From contig NC_087099.1 of NCBI RefSeq assembly GCF_963855985.1, positions 4,060,001 to 4,124,000 on the forward strand: a stretch of DNA of 64,000 bases, in the 5' to 3' direction. This DNA is from Ostrinia nubilalis. Lineage: Eukaryota > Arthropoda > Insecta > Lepidoptera > Crambidae. Shown piece after piece: positions 37,276 through 49,175 of the stretch; within the stretch, counting starts at the first letter, position 1; every line of letters begins with the position of its first letter. Below the pieces are notes generated by a model, which saw only the letters and a list, made by a program, of their open reading frames with translations, had not been told where the DNA came from and ran no database searches. A program made the position numbers and the translations under genes.

Positions 37276-40200
37276 CTCTGTAGGCTGTACTGTAATGTTG
37301 CTTTTCTACATAATTATGTTTGTAAAAAACGAAAAGTGAAGTTACATGCTTCTTGACAACGTGGCTAATAATTTAACTCTCTAAAATTGTATTGAAAATT
37401 AGTTATGGAACCTCATTCTTTGGAATCTTTGCTGATTTATCTTTTTTGTGTGATTTTTATCTGTGTATGAAGATTGTTTGTTTCCTTAATATTAATAAAT
37501 AAATTCTAATGCCTCCTAATAGGCAGTGATCGAAATTATTTGATAGGTTTCAATTTGTCAAAATTATTTGTTTTTTAATCAATAAAGAAAGTAACGTGGT
37601 CAACTCTACTAAAGACTAAATAGGATGAAAACTATTTAACTTAGTTACATAACTTACATAGCAGAGCATATTGGAAGCGGCATCTATCTCTCCTGTCCAT
37701 CCATCACTATCAATAACACTTTAAAACATCCACCCAAAAATCAATTTCACTCTTTGCTAACATCCAAAAAAATACTAACTTTTCCACTGTTCATTAAGGA
37801 CTTTGTCACATTAAGGTATTAAAATTCCTAGTACGATATTGTAACTGTTTACATCGTTTATAAACGCGGCAAGGTTCGACCGCGTAATAAGTTTTCCCGA
37901 AGCGAGCACGCGGCCGTTCCCGCCATAGCTGGAAAACAACTGAATGAAACTCGAGGGTTGTTCGCCCCCGAAATGGGACGAGTCGCAACATACAATGGTA
38001 GGGTTGAACAGGCCATAAATTGGCTGCAAAACTTTTGGCAGGTCTGATTATTATATTAAAATGTCAGCGAATGCATGATTTTAATGGAGTTTGCCAGGAA
38101 ATGTTACGTTTAACATGGGTATCGGACATTTAAAAAAGTTTTTAAACGTGTTACATTACGTTATTACGAATTGTGCAGCAAACCACTATTGATTTGCCTA
38201 AAATAAGGATTATTATTATTTGTTTTGAATTCAATAAAACAAACACTTAAGTAGTTGTTGAGACAACTAGGGACATTGTTTTGTTTTGAAAGCTCTGTAA
38301 AAAGCTTTCCTTTATAAAATGTTTATCTACGAGTAGATCACTATTTAAATTTTAAATATTAAAAACCGTAATGTCGTCTCACAACAACACTATCTACAGA
38401 TAGATTAAATTGTCTTGTGATAAAAAAAATCCACTTTTTAGTGTAAATATTCACATTCAGCTAACTGTTAGGTAAGTACAAGTGTATTGTTATGAATAGT
38501 TTGGCTTGGGGTCCTTTGTTGTTTATATTTTCAACCTACAACAGTCTGGTTGGAAACAAAAGGTTATAAACTATTTATTTATGTGTATCTTAACACTCTG
38601 AATACTGAGAAACTGAACGAGTAACGAATATAAAGAGAAGCACTTAAATTGAAATAATATTCGCTTCTAACAGAGACGAAATTGAAATGAAGCCAGCGAA
38701 CAAACAATGGCAAAGGTTATACAGCCTTTTGAGCTCTATTGTGTACAGGGTGTTGAATCAAACCCGACTTGAGTATTGGACGTGAACGCGCTCACCAAAC
38801 GAATTTCTGAGAAGTATTTCAACGTCAAAATCTCGTGAAAGAACTTTGCCTATGTTTTGTTCACCTTTTCATGCTAAATCATGCTAAAAGAACGCTAATT
38901 TGATCAACTATACACGACCAAATTGGAACCAAACCAAAAACAGATTTTCCCTTCAGACCCGAATAGCGTGTCGTTTTACCGTATGAAAATGTATCCGACC
39001 GTAGCACACTGTTACAATGTTACATTGCTGCTACAACGTTACATACATCATTAAAACCGAGAAATCCTTGGAAACATTTTAACACAGAACTTGCAATTAA
39101 AGCCTTTTATTAAATTATTCTGTACTTAAAGATATAAAAGGAGATTGCCAGATGGCTTCAGCAAGAAACATAGTCGCACACAGTCCTTATACTTGTCACG
39201 TTCTTACGTTTTGAAATTATATTGTACGAGGGAATGTGACTGAATTTTATGAGGAAACTCTTTGTCTCGAGTTGTCAAACTGTCACTTATTTTAACTGGA
39301 ACCAGTTTACAGGATACATTATTATGAGAACGTCTATTTGGGGACATAATTTGCAAGTGTCAATAGGTTCCACTTCATAAATGAGATTCGATATATTTGG
39401 GTTAATTTATTTATAGAATAAGGTGCGTTTTTTTTATAATATGTAAATGGTAAAACGCAAGTAAATACAAAGTTACATACGTATTCACAAACATTACTAT
39501 GAGGTCTCATAGTGCGCGTGGACGCACAGTGTTACACACGAACTAAATTGTAATAGGTGTTATTCTTCAGCAAAGTGTATACAATGCTGCTTACTTCACA
39601 AGATCACCCAAGGGGTTTCATTTCTCTGTCCATTCCTATAATTTTCTTAGGACTAATAACTGAAATGATCTTGTTATTGGGGACCAGGAATTTGCATTGT
39701 CATGGTGCTCTATAGAATGTTCCTTCCATATCCTAAATATTTAGGAATCTGGAATACCCCGCGAATATCTGGAATCCCCAAAGCCTTTGTTGTTCGTACA
39801 TGGAATCCTAGCGCTTTGTTTCCGATATTACTTACTGCTGCACAACGCTTTATGCAAATCTTTATGAGCTTCTTTAGCGAAATGTTAATTCTATTGCAGA
39901 TCTTAAAATAATAGTTTTAAGGCCATTTTACGTACAATTGGTAGCGAGATTTTAGGTTTTTAGACACACAAGAGTAGTTATTGGCCACAGAACACTTTGT
40001 AACTGTTTTATTGGCGGTCTGTCAATATAGTTTCAGAAAGGTCATCAAGAGTTCTAATGTCATGTTAAACCTTGTTCATTAACAAAGTCAAATGCTGCCA
40101 CTCCTTGAGTGTAGACTCAACTGGACTAGATTTGAAAAGCAGATTTGAAAATACTAGAAATGTGAGATCATTTCTCATATCTATTTTTTTAAGCTTTCAT

Positions 40201-40952
40201 GGTCATTAACATTAGGTCTACGGGATTGCTACCATGTACCTTTTAACTGAGTACGGATTATCTGACTGTTAATCCAGATCATATCTTTTCTCAATTTACC
40301 TGTTCTTTAGTTACTTTCGCAACCAAACTGTACCATCCCAGGAGTTTACACAGAGTTTGCCAGTTTTTATCTCGTCAGTAAGATTGAGAAACATTAAGTT
40401 CCAGTTCTTAAAGCAAAGTCGGTGAGTTCTGGAGAACTCCGGTGCAGAAGTGCTAATGAGTTGGTCTTAGTCCAGTTTGTTTGAGTTTTAACATTTTATT
40501 AAAATCATATCTCTAGTTGGAATTTAATTTAGAGATATCACTTTGCCAATGCTGTTAAAATTGTCGAAGTGATAACGTGGAACTGAGCGGACAGCGGAGT
40601 TTGATAACGTAGTGTTGGGTGTCCTCCAAGAATCAAATACCTATCGTAGATTTTTGGATAAAACTAACGAAAATAACACTCTAATGAAAAAGTAAGTTAT
40701 TTAATTTATTTGAAACTGGAGGTTTGAGTTTATTTTTCAGTAGGTCACTAACATAAGATGACTTACATAATTCTTAGTAAGGAGGACGTTGAAGATGTAG
40801 GTTAAAACTATAAAAATAATTTGATAAAAAACGGTTGTTTTGACAATGGTGATCACAAGTCATGTAAAGGTTTGTTCCCACGGAAACATCAAGTTTTTTG
40901 CAGGATCCCGTTTAGTAGTAGGTATACGTTATAAGTATATTAAATGCAGTAT
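37276..40952. other. Long non-coding stretch
   Basis: No gene recognised. A GC-richer patch at 37860-38010 is open in two - strand frames of 61 and 72 codons, but neither resembles a known protein. The rest is AT-rich. Confidence 0.4.
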
Positions 40953-41074
40953 TAGCCTAGGCGCAACCCTCCGATTTTTAGTTGGCCGATAGTTGGATTG
41001 GCCGATTCTTCATACAAATTAGAACCAGGCCCAACTATCGGCCAACTAAAAGTCGGTGGTCTGCACCTAGGCTT
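40953..41074. mobile_element. MITE with AGCCTAGG ends
   Basis: The ends TAGCCTAGGCGCA and TGCACCTAGGCTTA, with the inner arms AGTTGGCCGATAGTTGG and CCAACTATCGGCCAACT, form an almost fully self-complementary 122-bp element. Confidence 0.85.
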
Positions 41075-44000
41075 AACGTTGTAAACAATTGTTGTAATTC
41101 AAAGGAATTGTTCGAATGCGTTTTCACATGACAGTCCAGTTTTGCGTTATCATGCATTACTTGATTCCGTACAACATCTTTATCCATATTAAACAAGACA
41201 GAGAAACTCCACATGAGAAACTGTTACTTAACGTTTGGAAACTACGTTTTGATCATAGTAACACTTTGCTCACCTCAATAATCGGATTAAGAATCACCTT
41301 AATAAACACCATTAATTATACCCGGCAATAATTTGGAAACGGTTGCCCAATTACAGCTGAAAGCCATAATTCCCCGCGGCGATTAATATTATCTTCGTGT
41401 TGTTCCGACGCCGACCAATAGGCACCGCAATAAAACTTATTGCATTATATCGATGGGGTCGAAATAGGAAGTATTAGGGTGGAGGTACAAGAGTGTACAC
41501 TAGTATTTTTATGGGAAAATTCTCAGTTCTTCTCCAGCATAGGGGATTAGAGACCGCCAGTAATTGAGATTCTACTTATCAACTGTCAAAACGCTGTTTG
41601 TCAACTGTTCGATTGGAAATAACCACGATAGATTAGATAGATTTGTACCTAAGTGCTGTTATCATAATTATAATCAGATCAGTCACCACTGCTAGAAGGA
41701 AGAATAGCATATCTTGGACTGAGGCGTGTACAAAGTATTGTAGGAGCATTTCTAGTATTGGACTAACGTTCACGTAGGTAATAATAATGATGATAAGAGC
41801 TTTTTTAAATGAAATAGAAGCAATTATTTACGTCACAATGTATAGTTTATAAAATTTATCAGTTACGTATCTAAAACATACAACTTCAAAATATCTTTCT
41901 ACTGTTTCAAACGTTTACATTTCTAGAAATACTAGTATTTTGCAAGTGAAGCATAAGCCTTATTTCCTGACACCAAAGTGGGTAAAGGGTTAATTCGATT
42001 CCGCGTGCCGAATACATAGTGGGAAAGAAATAGCAACACTGTCAATACAAAACACACGTGCAAGATTGAGAGGCTTCTATATTGCATAACATTAATGTAT
42101 TTTCAATAACGCGAAACTTTTTTAGTATTCGCTGAACGAAAGGAAATACGGTAGTGGATTCATTATTTGTCTATAATAAATTATAGTGGTAATTAGTAAC
42201 GCAGATAACTGTTTTTTTTTAAATAAACAACTTGAAAAAATCGAACTTCCTATAGCTGGACTCGAACCCACTTGAGAAGCGACTCTATTCGGTAAGAAAT
42301 TGAAAACTGTATAGTTACATTTTGGGCAACCAACAAGACAAGAATACAAAGAAATACCTAACTATTTAGATCTTAATGTGCTCGTACCTGCACTCAGAAC
42401 TAAGTGATGACTTTAAAGGTACCATGGCATGTAAGAACCTTTAATAGTTTATATCCCGTCAATAATATTATTCTGTTACTTACCATCATAGTTTGAAACT
42501 TCTTGTTCAGTTTGTCCTTGTCAATCTTTGCTATTTTCAAAAACTTTAAATCTAGTTAAGTACCAAAACTTCAAGAAAAATCAGGAAAACCATCTTTTGT
42601 TTTATTGTCAGTATAAATTCAAATCTTTCTTCCTTTGTTTTATTAACAACAAAATAACACAGGTCACGATAAATACAGACTGTCAGAGTTGTTACCGCAA
42701 GGGATTTTTACTGAAAGGTAAAACTTTAAGTTGGTACATTGTTTATTGGCTCCAGGGGCAGGACTCGTCACGCGAACATGTAAGACGTGGGTACAGTCGG
42801 GTAAATAAATATCCTTGGACTTTTGATACTGCTCCATCTAGTTCCAAACAAAAAAATAGCTTGTACTTCACAACGGATAAACACAAAATTATTAAATTTC
42901 TTTTTTGGTGAAACAATTAAAATTTTTGTTGGTAATTGAATTGTAGATAGGATATGCAGAGATCCATAATGATTAATTTGTATAATTTTTGACTATACTT
43001 ACTTCCAAGTCTTACAACATACACAATAAGTGTAACAATATATTTTTTCATATAAGTCTTGAGATAATTTATGATCCAAATCTAAAGAGAAAATGAATTT
43101 ATGGTGCATGAATTTTTATCTAAAAACCATTAATCGTTCAACCGCAGGCCATTTTTTATCATACTGCATACAAAAGATTTTTACTGATAAAAATATGATA
43201 TGAAATTTTACAATTTTCCAAATTCTGCTCACGAAGAGATGCAACTCTTTGGCAAGGATTTATTGCTTGAATCAATTACTCACAAAAAGTTTGTGTGGGG
43301 AAAATTCTTTTGTAGATAGAACTAATGCGTACCTACTACATTCACTTTACTGAAATTATTGTAATGTAACCAAAAACGCTGGCGTGGAAAGACTTTTGTG
43401 TGAAAATGCAAAAAAATATTGGCGAATTTTTTACCATTAAACGATTATTTTTGCGTCTGACTGTACACGCGTTTATAGGGGCATGTGGACGTTTCCATGC
43501 ACTAAAACATTACTATTCAGTAAGGTTCAGGACATTTTTATTTATTCGTGACTAAAGAAAAAGGATCTTGTAGGTACTTACTCGTAGCTCTAGGTACATT
43601 AATAAGTCACATTGTTAGGTTTTACGCAATTTTTTTCTCGGGGAACCCAAAGTGGTTGGTACTTGAGACCGCCGTGACAATCGATTTCTATTGTGTCTCG
43701 ATTCGTACTCGAAGGGTTAAGATCTCAAGGTTTTTTTCAAACGTTAGAAGCAGAATTTATGTTGCACTCCTATTCTAACCCCCTTATTTATAAAAAGTTA
43801 CACGCGGGATGAACACTAGATTAAAATGTCATTTCCATACAAAATAACAATTTATACCAGAGTTCATAGTTGAACCCGCAGAAGCAGTTTGCTGAGTTTT
43901 ATAAAACAATATTGAAACTTTTCGTCTCATATTTATGTATATTACATTACATTCCCCTTTCAAATAAATAGCCAAATAAGTACGAAACATAGCAATCAAA

Positions 44001-44989
44001 ATTGCAATAAAGTGCAGTAATAAAGTTGAAATGAGAAGTACATTTTATTGGCAAATAAATATCATTTCGCGAACAAAACTATTAAAATTATTATAACTAT
44101 CAAAACCCGATAGCCGGGAACTAGGTTACATTTAGTTTATAAAGTATAATAAATACAGTTCTGAAACCTAGAATAATATTGCATAGTTAAAATAATTTAA
44201 TTGTATGAAAAAGTTTCTCGTAAAAGCATTATAACTACTCCTCATAATTATAACAACTATTCATTCTATTTTCACATAACAGATTTTGGGAATACCTTTG
44301 TATTCTTAAGTAACCTAGTAATAAGTTTTTTGATCGATCGAAGGTGTTTTAACAGCTTAGCCCCGTATACAAAGTAACATAGGGTGACAGTTTAATTCCA
44401 AAGTCGCTTCGTTATTTTTGTACGTTGACGATTTTGAAATTGAATGTATCACAAATGTCACTTTCTTTAAAGGGGTTCGCTGTCAGATTTTCTAAGCAGC
44501 CATACAGGCGTTTAAAATGCACTCTAAAACTAAAAAAAAAGGTCCTGATTTTCGAACAATTATAATGAAAGTTACGAGAATATAAGCACCAAAGTGCGCT
44601 ACCTCTTTACACTCATTTGGCAAACTTAGTAATAAATTAAAACAAAACCCTCTCTAGCTCTATGTTTTTTACAACTAATAATGGGCACAATCAGCAGTCT
44701 CACTTAACTAATGTTAGTACGTGCGCGATGCTAACGCGCAAGTTGAATTGGCGCAATTTATGCAAGCGAACCAACTTTGTTCGGAATCTCTATTATAATA
44801 TTTCAAATGTAACCACTGTGCAGTTGCGGTGAATTCAGTAAGCTAACTTCGGAAACAAATAAATTCGTGCGAGATAATTGCAGTATTGGAATCTTGGTTT
44901 CTAAGCTGCCCCGGCGAACTTCGTACCAACCAGTCAATTTATGTGTAACATGAGGTGTCAATTGCGGCAAATGGCGGAATAAATACCTA
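41075..44989. other. Long non-coding stretch
   Basis: AT-rich. The 127-codon open frame at 42528-42911 has no family resemblance and low-complexity AT-driven composition. A tRNA-like B-box on the - strand near 42250 (GGGTTCGAGTCC) may be a SINE scrap. Confidence 0.4.
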
Positions 44990-44994
44990 ATTTA

Positions 44995-45045
44995 ATATTA
45001 TTTTTAGTGAAATCGGTCCAGCCGTTCTTGAGTTATAAATTACAC
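44995..45045 (+). repeat. Dispersed repeat fragment left of the viral cassette
   Basis: GTGAAATCGGTCCAGCCGTT and CTTGAGTTATAAAT are typical of common lepidopteran dispersed repeats. It marks host DNA, so the cassette's left limit lies to the right of this point. Confidence 0.6.
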
Positions 45046-45116
45046 TATTGACTGATACGATTTTGTATATTTATTTTTACCTGCTAGGTATTTATCTGGT
45101 ACGATAAGTAGTAAAT

Positions 45117-45179
45117 AAATTGGGAAGGCTAGCTCACGACGCCTTTAAAAACGGCGTCGCGATTTAGCCTCCCCAATTT
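45117..45179. repeat. Imperfect 27-bp inverted repeat at the left edge of the cassette
   Basis: Arms 45117-45143 and 45153-45179 pair with four mismatches around a 9-nt loop, with GGAAGGCT, GACGCC and GGCGTC visible. It lies 350 bp upstream of the first viral gene. It could be a small MITE or a remnant of a hairpin-like viral end. No counterpart was found at the right end of the cassette. Confidence 0.65.
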
Positions 45180-45466
45180 AAATTATTGACATGAAAACAT
45201 ACCTGTTCTTTCAACGACCGATGATAAAACGGTGCACGTACACACATACACTAATTATTTCAAAAACTCGTTTGCCTACACAACCTTCCGCTGATCCATC
45301 CTGTCCATTATTATACAAGACGTTCATGGATTTTGCGTTCACTCCTTCAACTAACATAATAAGTTTCTACATACTTTCGTTGTTTCGTCGTTTCGTTTCT
45401 ATACAATATGGTAACTAATACCTACAATATCGGTGGACAGCCATTACCTAGCTTTAATTTATTGAT

Positions 45467-45520
45467 ATGTCTGATTTTCCATCATTTCGTTTAAATCCAT
45501 CAACCAGAACGGTCGAGTAA
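45467..45520 (+). other. Short upstream ORF (17 codons)
   Basis: ATG at 45467 opens a short frame reading MSDFPSFRLNPSTRTVE before TAA at 45518-45520, nine bases before the ATPase start. It could be a leader peptide, a truncated gene or chance. Confidence 0.25.
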
Positions 45521-45528
45521 AAACTGTA

Positions 45529-46215
45529 ATGAGATTTCTGAAACAAAAAGAATCACTCAAATTAGAATGCATCTGTCCTGCAGAATCGAATAAAACTAGG
45601 CGTCATGGGAATTTATTGCCAAATACTATACGCAGTATCGTGTGTGGTCCATCGAACTGTGGGAAGACTAATTTAGTTATTAGTCTTTTGTTACATAGGG
45701 ATGGACCACGTTTTCGTAATCTTTATGTATACTCAAAGTCACTATACCAACCCAAATACGTATTTTTAGAAAAAGTATTGGAAAATGTTGCCGGCACATC
45801 TTATTACAAGTATAATCATAACAGTGAAATTTTAAGTCCCCACGAAGCGTTGCCTGACTCAATTATCATATTTGACGATGTTGCTTGTGAAAATCAAAAC
45901 AATATACGCGATTATTTCGCTATGGGTCGACATAAGAACATTGATTGTTTTTATATGAATCAAACTTACACTAAAATACCCAAACAACTAGTAAGAGATA
46001 ATGCTAATCTTATTATATTGTTCAAGCAAGATGATGTAAATCTAAGACACGTTTACGATGAACATGTTGGGTCTGATATGTCATGGATGCAGTTTCGTGA
46101 AATGTGTTCAACTGTGTGGAGTAAACCTTATAGTTATGTGGTCATCAATAAGGATTGTGAACGAAACAAAGGCTGTTATCGCATGAAGTTTGATACATTC
46201 ATAGTAATGGACTAA
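45529..46215 (+). CDS. A32/FtsK-HerA-type genome-packaging ATPase
   Basis: This 228-residue protein would power translocation of viral DNA into the capsid. A Walker A motif GPSNCGKT is at residues 40-47. A Walker B strand IIIFDD is at 112-117, followed by the YMNQTYTKIP segment (about 142-151) that fits the sensor region of A32-like ATPases. Length suits the compact ATPases of Polintons and adintoviruses, and no N-terminal extension or membrane segment is present. It is the first gene of the + strand cassette, and the frame is intact from ATG to stop. The family call is strong; assignment to a particular lineage is not made. Confidence 0.9.
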   Translation: MRFLKQKESLKLECICPAESNKTRRHGNLLPNTIRSIVCGPSNCGKTNLVISLLLHRDGPRFRNLYVYSKSLYQPKYVFLEKVLENVAGTSYYKYNHNSEILSPHEALPDSIIIFDDVACENQNNIRDYFAMGRHKNIDCFYMNQTYTKIPKQLVRDNANLIILFKQDDVNLRHVYDEHVGSDMSWMQFREMCSTVWSKPYSYVVINKDCERNKGCYRMKFDTFIVMD

Positions 46216-46289
46216 ACTTTTTATATAGCTGTAACGTTACCAACCATTCAGTTTCATTAGAGAAGTCAAACAGAGCGGAATTCTTAACA

Positions 46290-47069
46290 ATGGAACGAAA
46301 CCTCAAGGAACAAATAGTAAAATCTGCTGCAGCTGTAAAAAGAAAGGTAAAAATGATAAAGGATGTACAAAATTCAAATGACATGACTCTAAATGCGATA
46401 TTTAAACCTATCGTTAACCCACTAAAACTGTTAACAAATCAAACTGGTGATAAACGTCCTATAAATGAAGGATCAGAGCATTATCCAATAGCTGAAGCTA
46501 AAAGAACTAAACACAGCGAAACCGAAGCATCAAATACGTCTACTGAAGATTATGAAGAACCTGATGACGATGAATATAACATCGATAAAGACAATTACAA
46601 ATCATCTGACAAAACCTTGACTACATCACCCTCAGTGGATCACGATGTTCATGAAAACTCATTTAAATCACTTCAATCATCACCAAGTATCAATAACGAT
46701 TCTTTATCCTGGTCGGTGTCATCTGAAGTGATGAAAGATGTGCCTTATGGTATTAGAAATGTAAAGGGAAAATTGATGCTTGGCAATACGCGTGTTTATG
46801 ATGATGACCGCATTTTAAAAATTGGAAATCGTACCCTTAAAAAAACTCAAGGCTTACAAGAATTATTGTACGAAAAGACACCAAATTTAAAAAATATTAC
46901 AAATGAGGACTTACAAAATTACAAATTAGTACTTATGGATACCAATGCACACAAACGTAACTACGATCCATCTAAACCTATAAACAGTAACAAAGGATTT
47001 AAATATACTCAACATCAAATAAACCGCACCTTCCGCGACGCGAACTTTAACGATTTTCTTCTGACATAA
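46290..47069 (+). CDS. DUF8207-type conserved protein
   Basis: This is a 259-residue protein. Residues 1-150 are low-complexity and charged, with an acidic run near 86-102 and serine-rich segments, and look disordered. Residues 153-245 hold a compact conserved region: YGIRNVKGKLMLGN, then GLQELLYEKTP, then LVLMDTNAH. I recall this pattern from DUF8207 proteins found in insect virus-derived loci. Its function is unknown to me; its place between ATPase and integrase suggests a virion or DNA-binding role. The gene starts 74 bp after the ATPase stop. A separate inserted element begins about 9 bp after its own stop. Confidence 0.7.
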   Translation: MERNLKEQIVKSAAAVKRKVKMIKDVQNSNDMTLNAIFKPIVNPLKLLTNQTGDKRPINEGSEHYPIAEAKRTKHSETEASNTSTEDYEEPDDDEYNIDKDNYKSSDKTLTTSPSVDHDVHENSFKSLQSSPSINNDSLSWSVSSEVMKDVPYGIRNVKGKLMLGNTRVYDDDRILKIGNRTLKKTQGLQELLYEKTPNLKNITNEDLQNYKLVLMDTNAHKRNYDPSKPINSNKGFKYTQHQINRTFRDANFNDFLLT

Positions 47070-47077
47070 TCATGGTG

Positions 47078-47466
47078 CCCCAACAATATTGGTGTTATTT
47101 GAAAGCCCAATAAATATCCTTAAAGAAAAACACATTTAATTTCTTAATAAATGATTAACATATACCATAAATGTGACTTGAAAAAATACCTCACTTTGGG
47201 ACCACCTATGGGATCAATTAGACCAATTTTTATGGTTATAAAACCAAATAATGATCTCACGTGTCCTCTTTAACAGATGGATAGCAATTAAACCCAACTT
47301 AACAGTTTTATAGCCACGAAAGTTGGCTCTAGCGTAACTACCTATTTTTTGAAGAAGTGACTCTGGATCCTTCTAAAGACACATTTTTGGGGTAAAAACC
47401 TTTCCATTAATGAAATGAAGGTTAGAACTAGGCTTTTAAATGGTACCAATATTGGTGGGAAGTGGG
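47078..47466. mobile_element. Inserted element with about 30-bp imperfect inverted ends
   Basis: CAATATTGGTGTTATTTGAA at the left edge is complementary, with mismatches, to TTTAAATGGTACCAATATTG at the right edge. The 390-bp interior is non-coding. It occupies the only large gap between cassette genes, so it probably inserted after the cassette was formed. It also supplies an AATAAA-like signal just after the DUF8207 gene. Confidence 0.6.
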
Positions 47467-47526
47467 GATGTATACGTTTGAAAATGCTTGTCGCGAGAGG
47501 TGCGATTTATTTGACGTCGAGTGTAT

Positions 47527-47856
47527 ATGAACGTGATCAAACCTTTGTTTAAGTTCTCAAGAAGTCATACAAGTAGTGTAGAAAGTCTCACACAAGGTGA
47601 AGGAATTGATATATTAAAAGAAGTTAAGCAGAATACTGATGTGGTTTATTGGGATGATCCGAATGAATTAGTGGAAAGGTTAAAATTACTACTTGGATCA
47701 TGGGCAGCTGGTAACACTGGAGTATATAATGAAATTTATGCAATAATAGAGGAAATGCATGAAGCTGGTATTATAAAAGATATTAAATATATAAAGCTTC
47801 CAACGGGAGGGTTTGGCAGTACCATTACACTACAGAAGCCGAGCAGACGGCAATGA
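47527..47856 (+). CDS. Small conserved Polinton-associated protein
   Basis: About 109 residues from the first ATG; an in-frame GTG lies two codons upstream at 47521. The central segment VYWDDPNELVERLKLLL, followed by GNTGVYNEIYAIIEEMHEAG, is one I recall from small hypothetical proteins that accompany integrase and capsid genes in insect virus-derived loci. It has no membrane segment or cysteine cluster. The stop is followed at once by the next gene (ATGs 3-4 bases from the stop), consistent with a tightly packed unit. Function is unknown. Confidence 0.65.
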   Translation: MNVIKPLFKFSRSHTSSVESLTQGEGIDILKEVKQNTDVVYWDDPNELVERLKLLLGSWAAGNTGVYNEIYAIIEEMHEAGIIKDIKYIKLPTGGFGSTITLQKPSRRQ

Positions 47857-48200
47857 ATATAGATAAATTTGGTCACCACGTTCATAAGCGTTTACGACTA
47901 TCTGAATTTGCGAATATTCTTACTGACACGATAGTAAAGTCAGATGCAGGTGACTTTGACTTAAAATCATCGAGACTAAAAGGACTACTAACTCCAGAAA
48001 AAGATGACGAGGCTGTTAATAAAGAGTATGTGGATAAATGTGTCCAAGAAGTAAAAAATGAATTGAAAACCATTCATAGTAATATAAAAAAGTATCTTAA
48101 TAATTTGGAAAAAATAACTACTAATAATTTAACTGCACATTATTACACAAAAAAAGAAATTGATCAGATGATTGCTGCAAAATCTATCAAGAATGAGTAA
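47853..48200 (+). CDS. Small helical protein with a fibre-like motif
   Basis: This is a 115-residue protein. The N-terminus MNIDKFGHHVHKRL is conserved in form among the small hypothetical proteins of these loci. Residues about 40-66 read LKSSRLKGLLTPEKDDEAVN then KEYVDKC. This matches a phrase common in phage and viral tail-fibre or spike proteins, where a strand is followed by P..DDAVNKKYVD. The rest is predicted helical or coiled coil. It could be a minor virion attachment or scaffold protein. It overlaps the preceding gene by four bases (ATGA) and the integrase start by eight. Confidence 0.6.
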   Translation: MNIDKFGHHVHKRLRLSEFANILTDTIVKSDAGDFDLKSSRLKGLLTPEKDDEAVNKEYVDKCVQEVKNELKTIHSNIKKYLNNLEKITTNNLTAHYYTKKEIDQMIAAKSIKNE

Positions 48201-49125
48201 ACAAGGTCTGGTGAATGAGCTTCACAAACCAGCAAGAAGAAATTTCATCCGTCGACATACGATTATTAGAGGAATTGATGACTTATGGCAAGCTGACCTC
48301 ATAGATTTTCAGAAGTACTCGACATTTAATAAAGGATATAAATATGTTTTAGTTGTAATTGATGCTTTGTCAAAATATGTATGGGTTAAACCATTGAAGT
48401 CGAAGTCCAAACAAAATGTTACTAATGCATTACATAGTATATTTATCGAATCAAATCGAAAACCTAAAAATTTGCAAACAGATTCGGGTACTGAGTTTTA
48501 TAACGATTCTTTCAAACAGTTAACTAAAAGATATAACATAAATCATTATTCTACGTTCTCGATTAAAAAGGCAGCCATTGTGGAACGAGTAATAAGAACA
48601 TTAAAATCTCATCTCTACAAAGTATTTAGTTTATGCGGTCGATATCAATGGTTTAAAAATAATTTAGATACCGTTGTAAAACAATATAACCACACTTTGC
48701 ATCACGTTACAAAATTCAAACCAATAGATGTCAACCATTCTAATGAGATTGTTGTTAGATCTAATATTATTAAAAGCCACAAGCCACAAATGCGTCAACG
48801 ATCAAATTTTCAAGTCGGCAACTTTGTTCGTATAAGTAAATTCAAAGGAGATTTTTATAAAGGTTATACGCCCAATTGGTCTACAGAAATTTTCCGTATC
48901 GTAAAAGTCAATCAAACAGTACCTCAGACGTATCAAATTGAAGACAAACACAATCAAATTATTCTTGGTTCTTTTTATGGATATGAATTACAAAAAACTA
49001 AATTGACGGACCTTTATCTTATCGAAAAAGTTATAAAAAGGAACGGCAACAAACTTTTTGTAAAATGGCTGGGTTTAAGTGCTAAGGAAAACAGTTGGGT
49101 TGACAAAAGTGAAATTGTGGTGTAG
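48193..49125 (+). CDS. Polinton-type retroviral-like integrase with chromodomain
   Basis: This DDE integrase joins element DNA to host DNA. I start it at ATG 48193; the open frame reaches 48172, but only through a TTG. Of 310 residues, the catalytic acids are D35 (LWQAD), D97 (QTDSG) and E131 (AAIVE), giving DD33E spacing. The N-terminal VNELHKPARRNF segment is typical of Maverick integrases, but no complete HHCC zinc domain lies upstream. The last 36 residues (YLIEKVIKRNGNKLFVKWLG and following) match a chromodomain that can steer integration to marked chromatin. After E131 the usual ERFNRTLK reads ERVIRTLK. The frame is intact. Confidence 0.93.
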   Translation: MSKQGLVNELHKPARRNFIRRHTIIRGIDDLWQADLIDFQKYSTFNKGYKYVLVVIDALSKYVWVKPLKSKSKQNVTNALHSIFIESNRKPKNLQTDSGTEFYNDSFKQLTKRYNINHYSTFSIKKAAIVERVIRTLKSHLYKVFSLCGRYQWFKNNLDTVVKQYNHTLHHVTKFKPIDVNHSNEIVVRSNIIKSHKPQMRQRSNFQVGNFVRISKFKGDFYKGYTPNWSTEIFRIVKVNQTVPQTYQIEDKHNQIILGSFYGYELQKTKLTDLYLIEKVIKRNGNKLFVKWLGLSAKENSWVDKSEIVV

Positions 49126-49175
49126 GTATATAAATATCATACTTATTTCTCCTTAAACTCACTTTATGATTATCG

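Noticed and set aside
37806..38029. Host exon in the GC-richer patch
   Set aside because: Two overlapping frames are open, but neither has recognisable protein features or splice context.
42528..42911. 127-codon + strand ORF
   Set aside because: AT-driven composition, no recognisable motif, and no neighbouring gene or signal.
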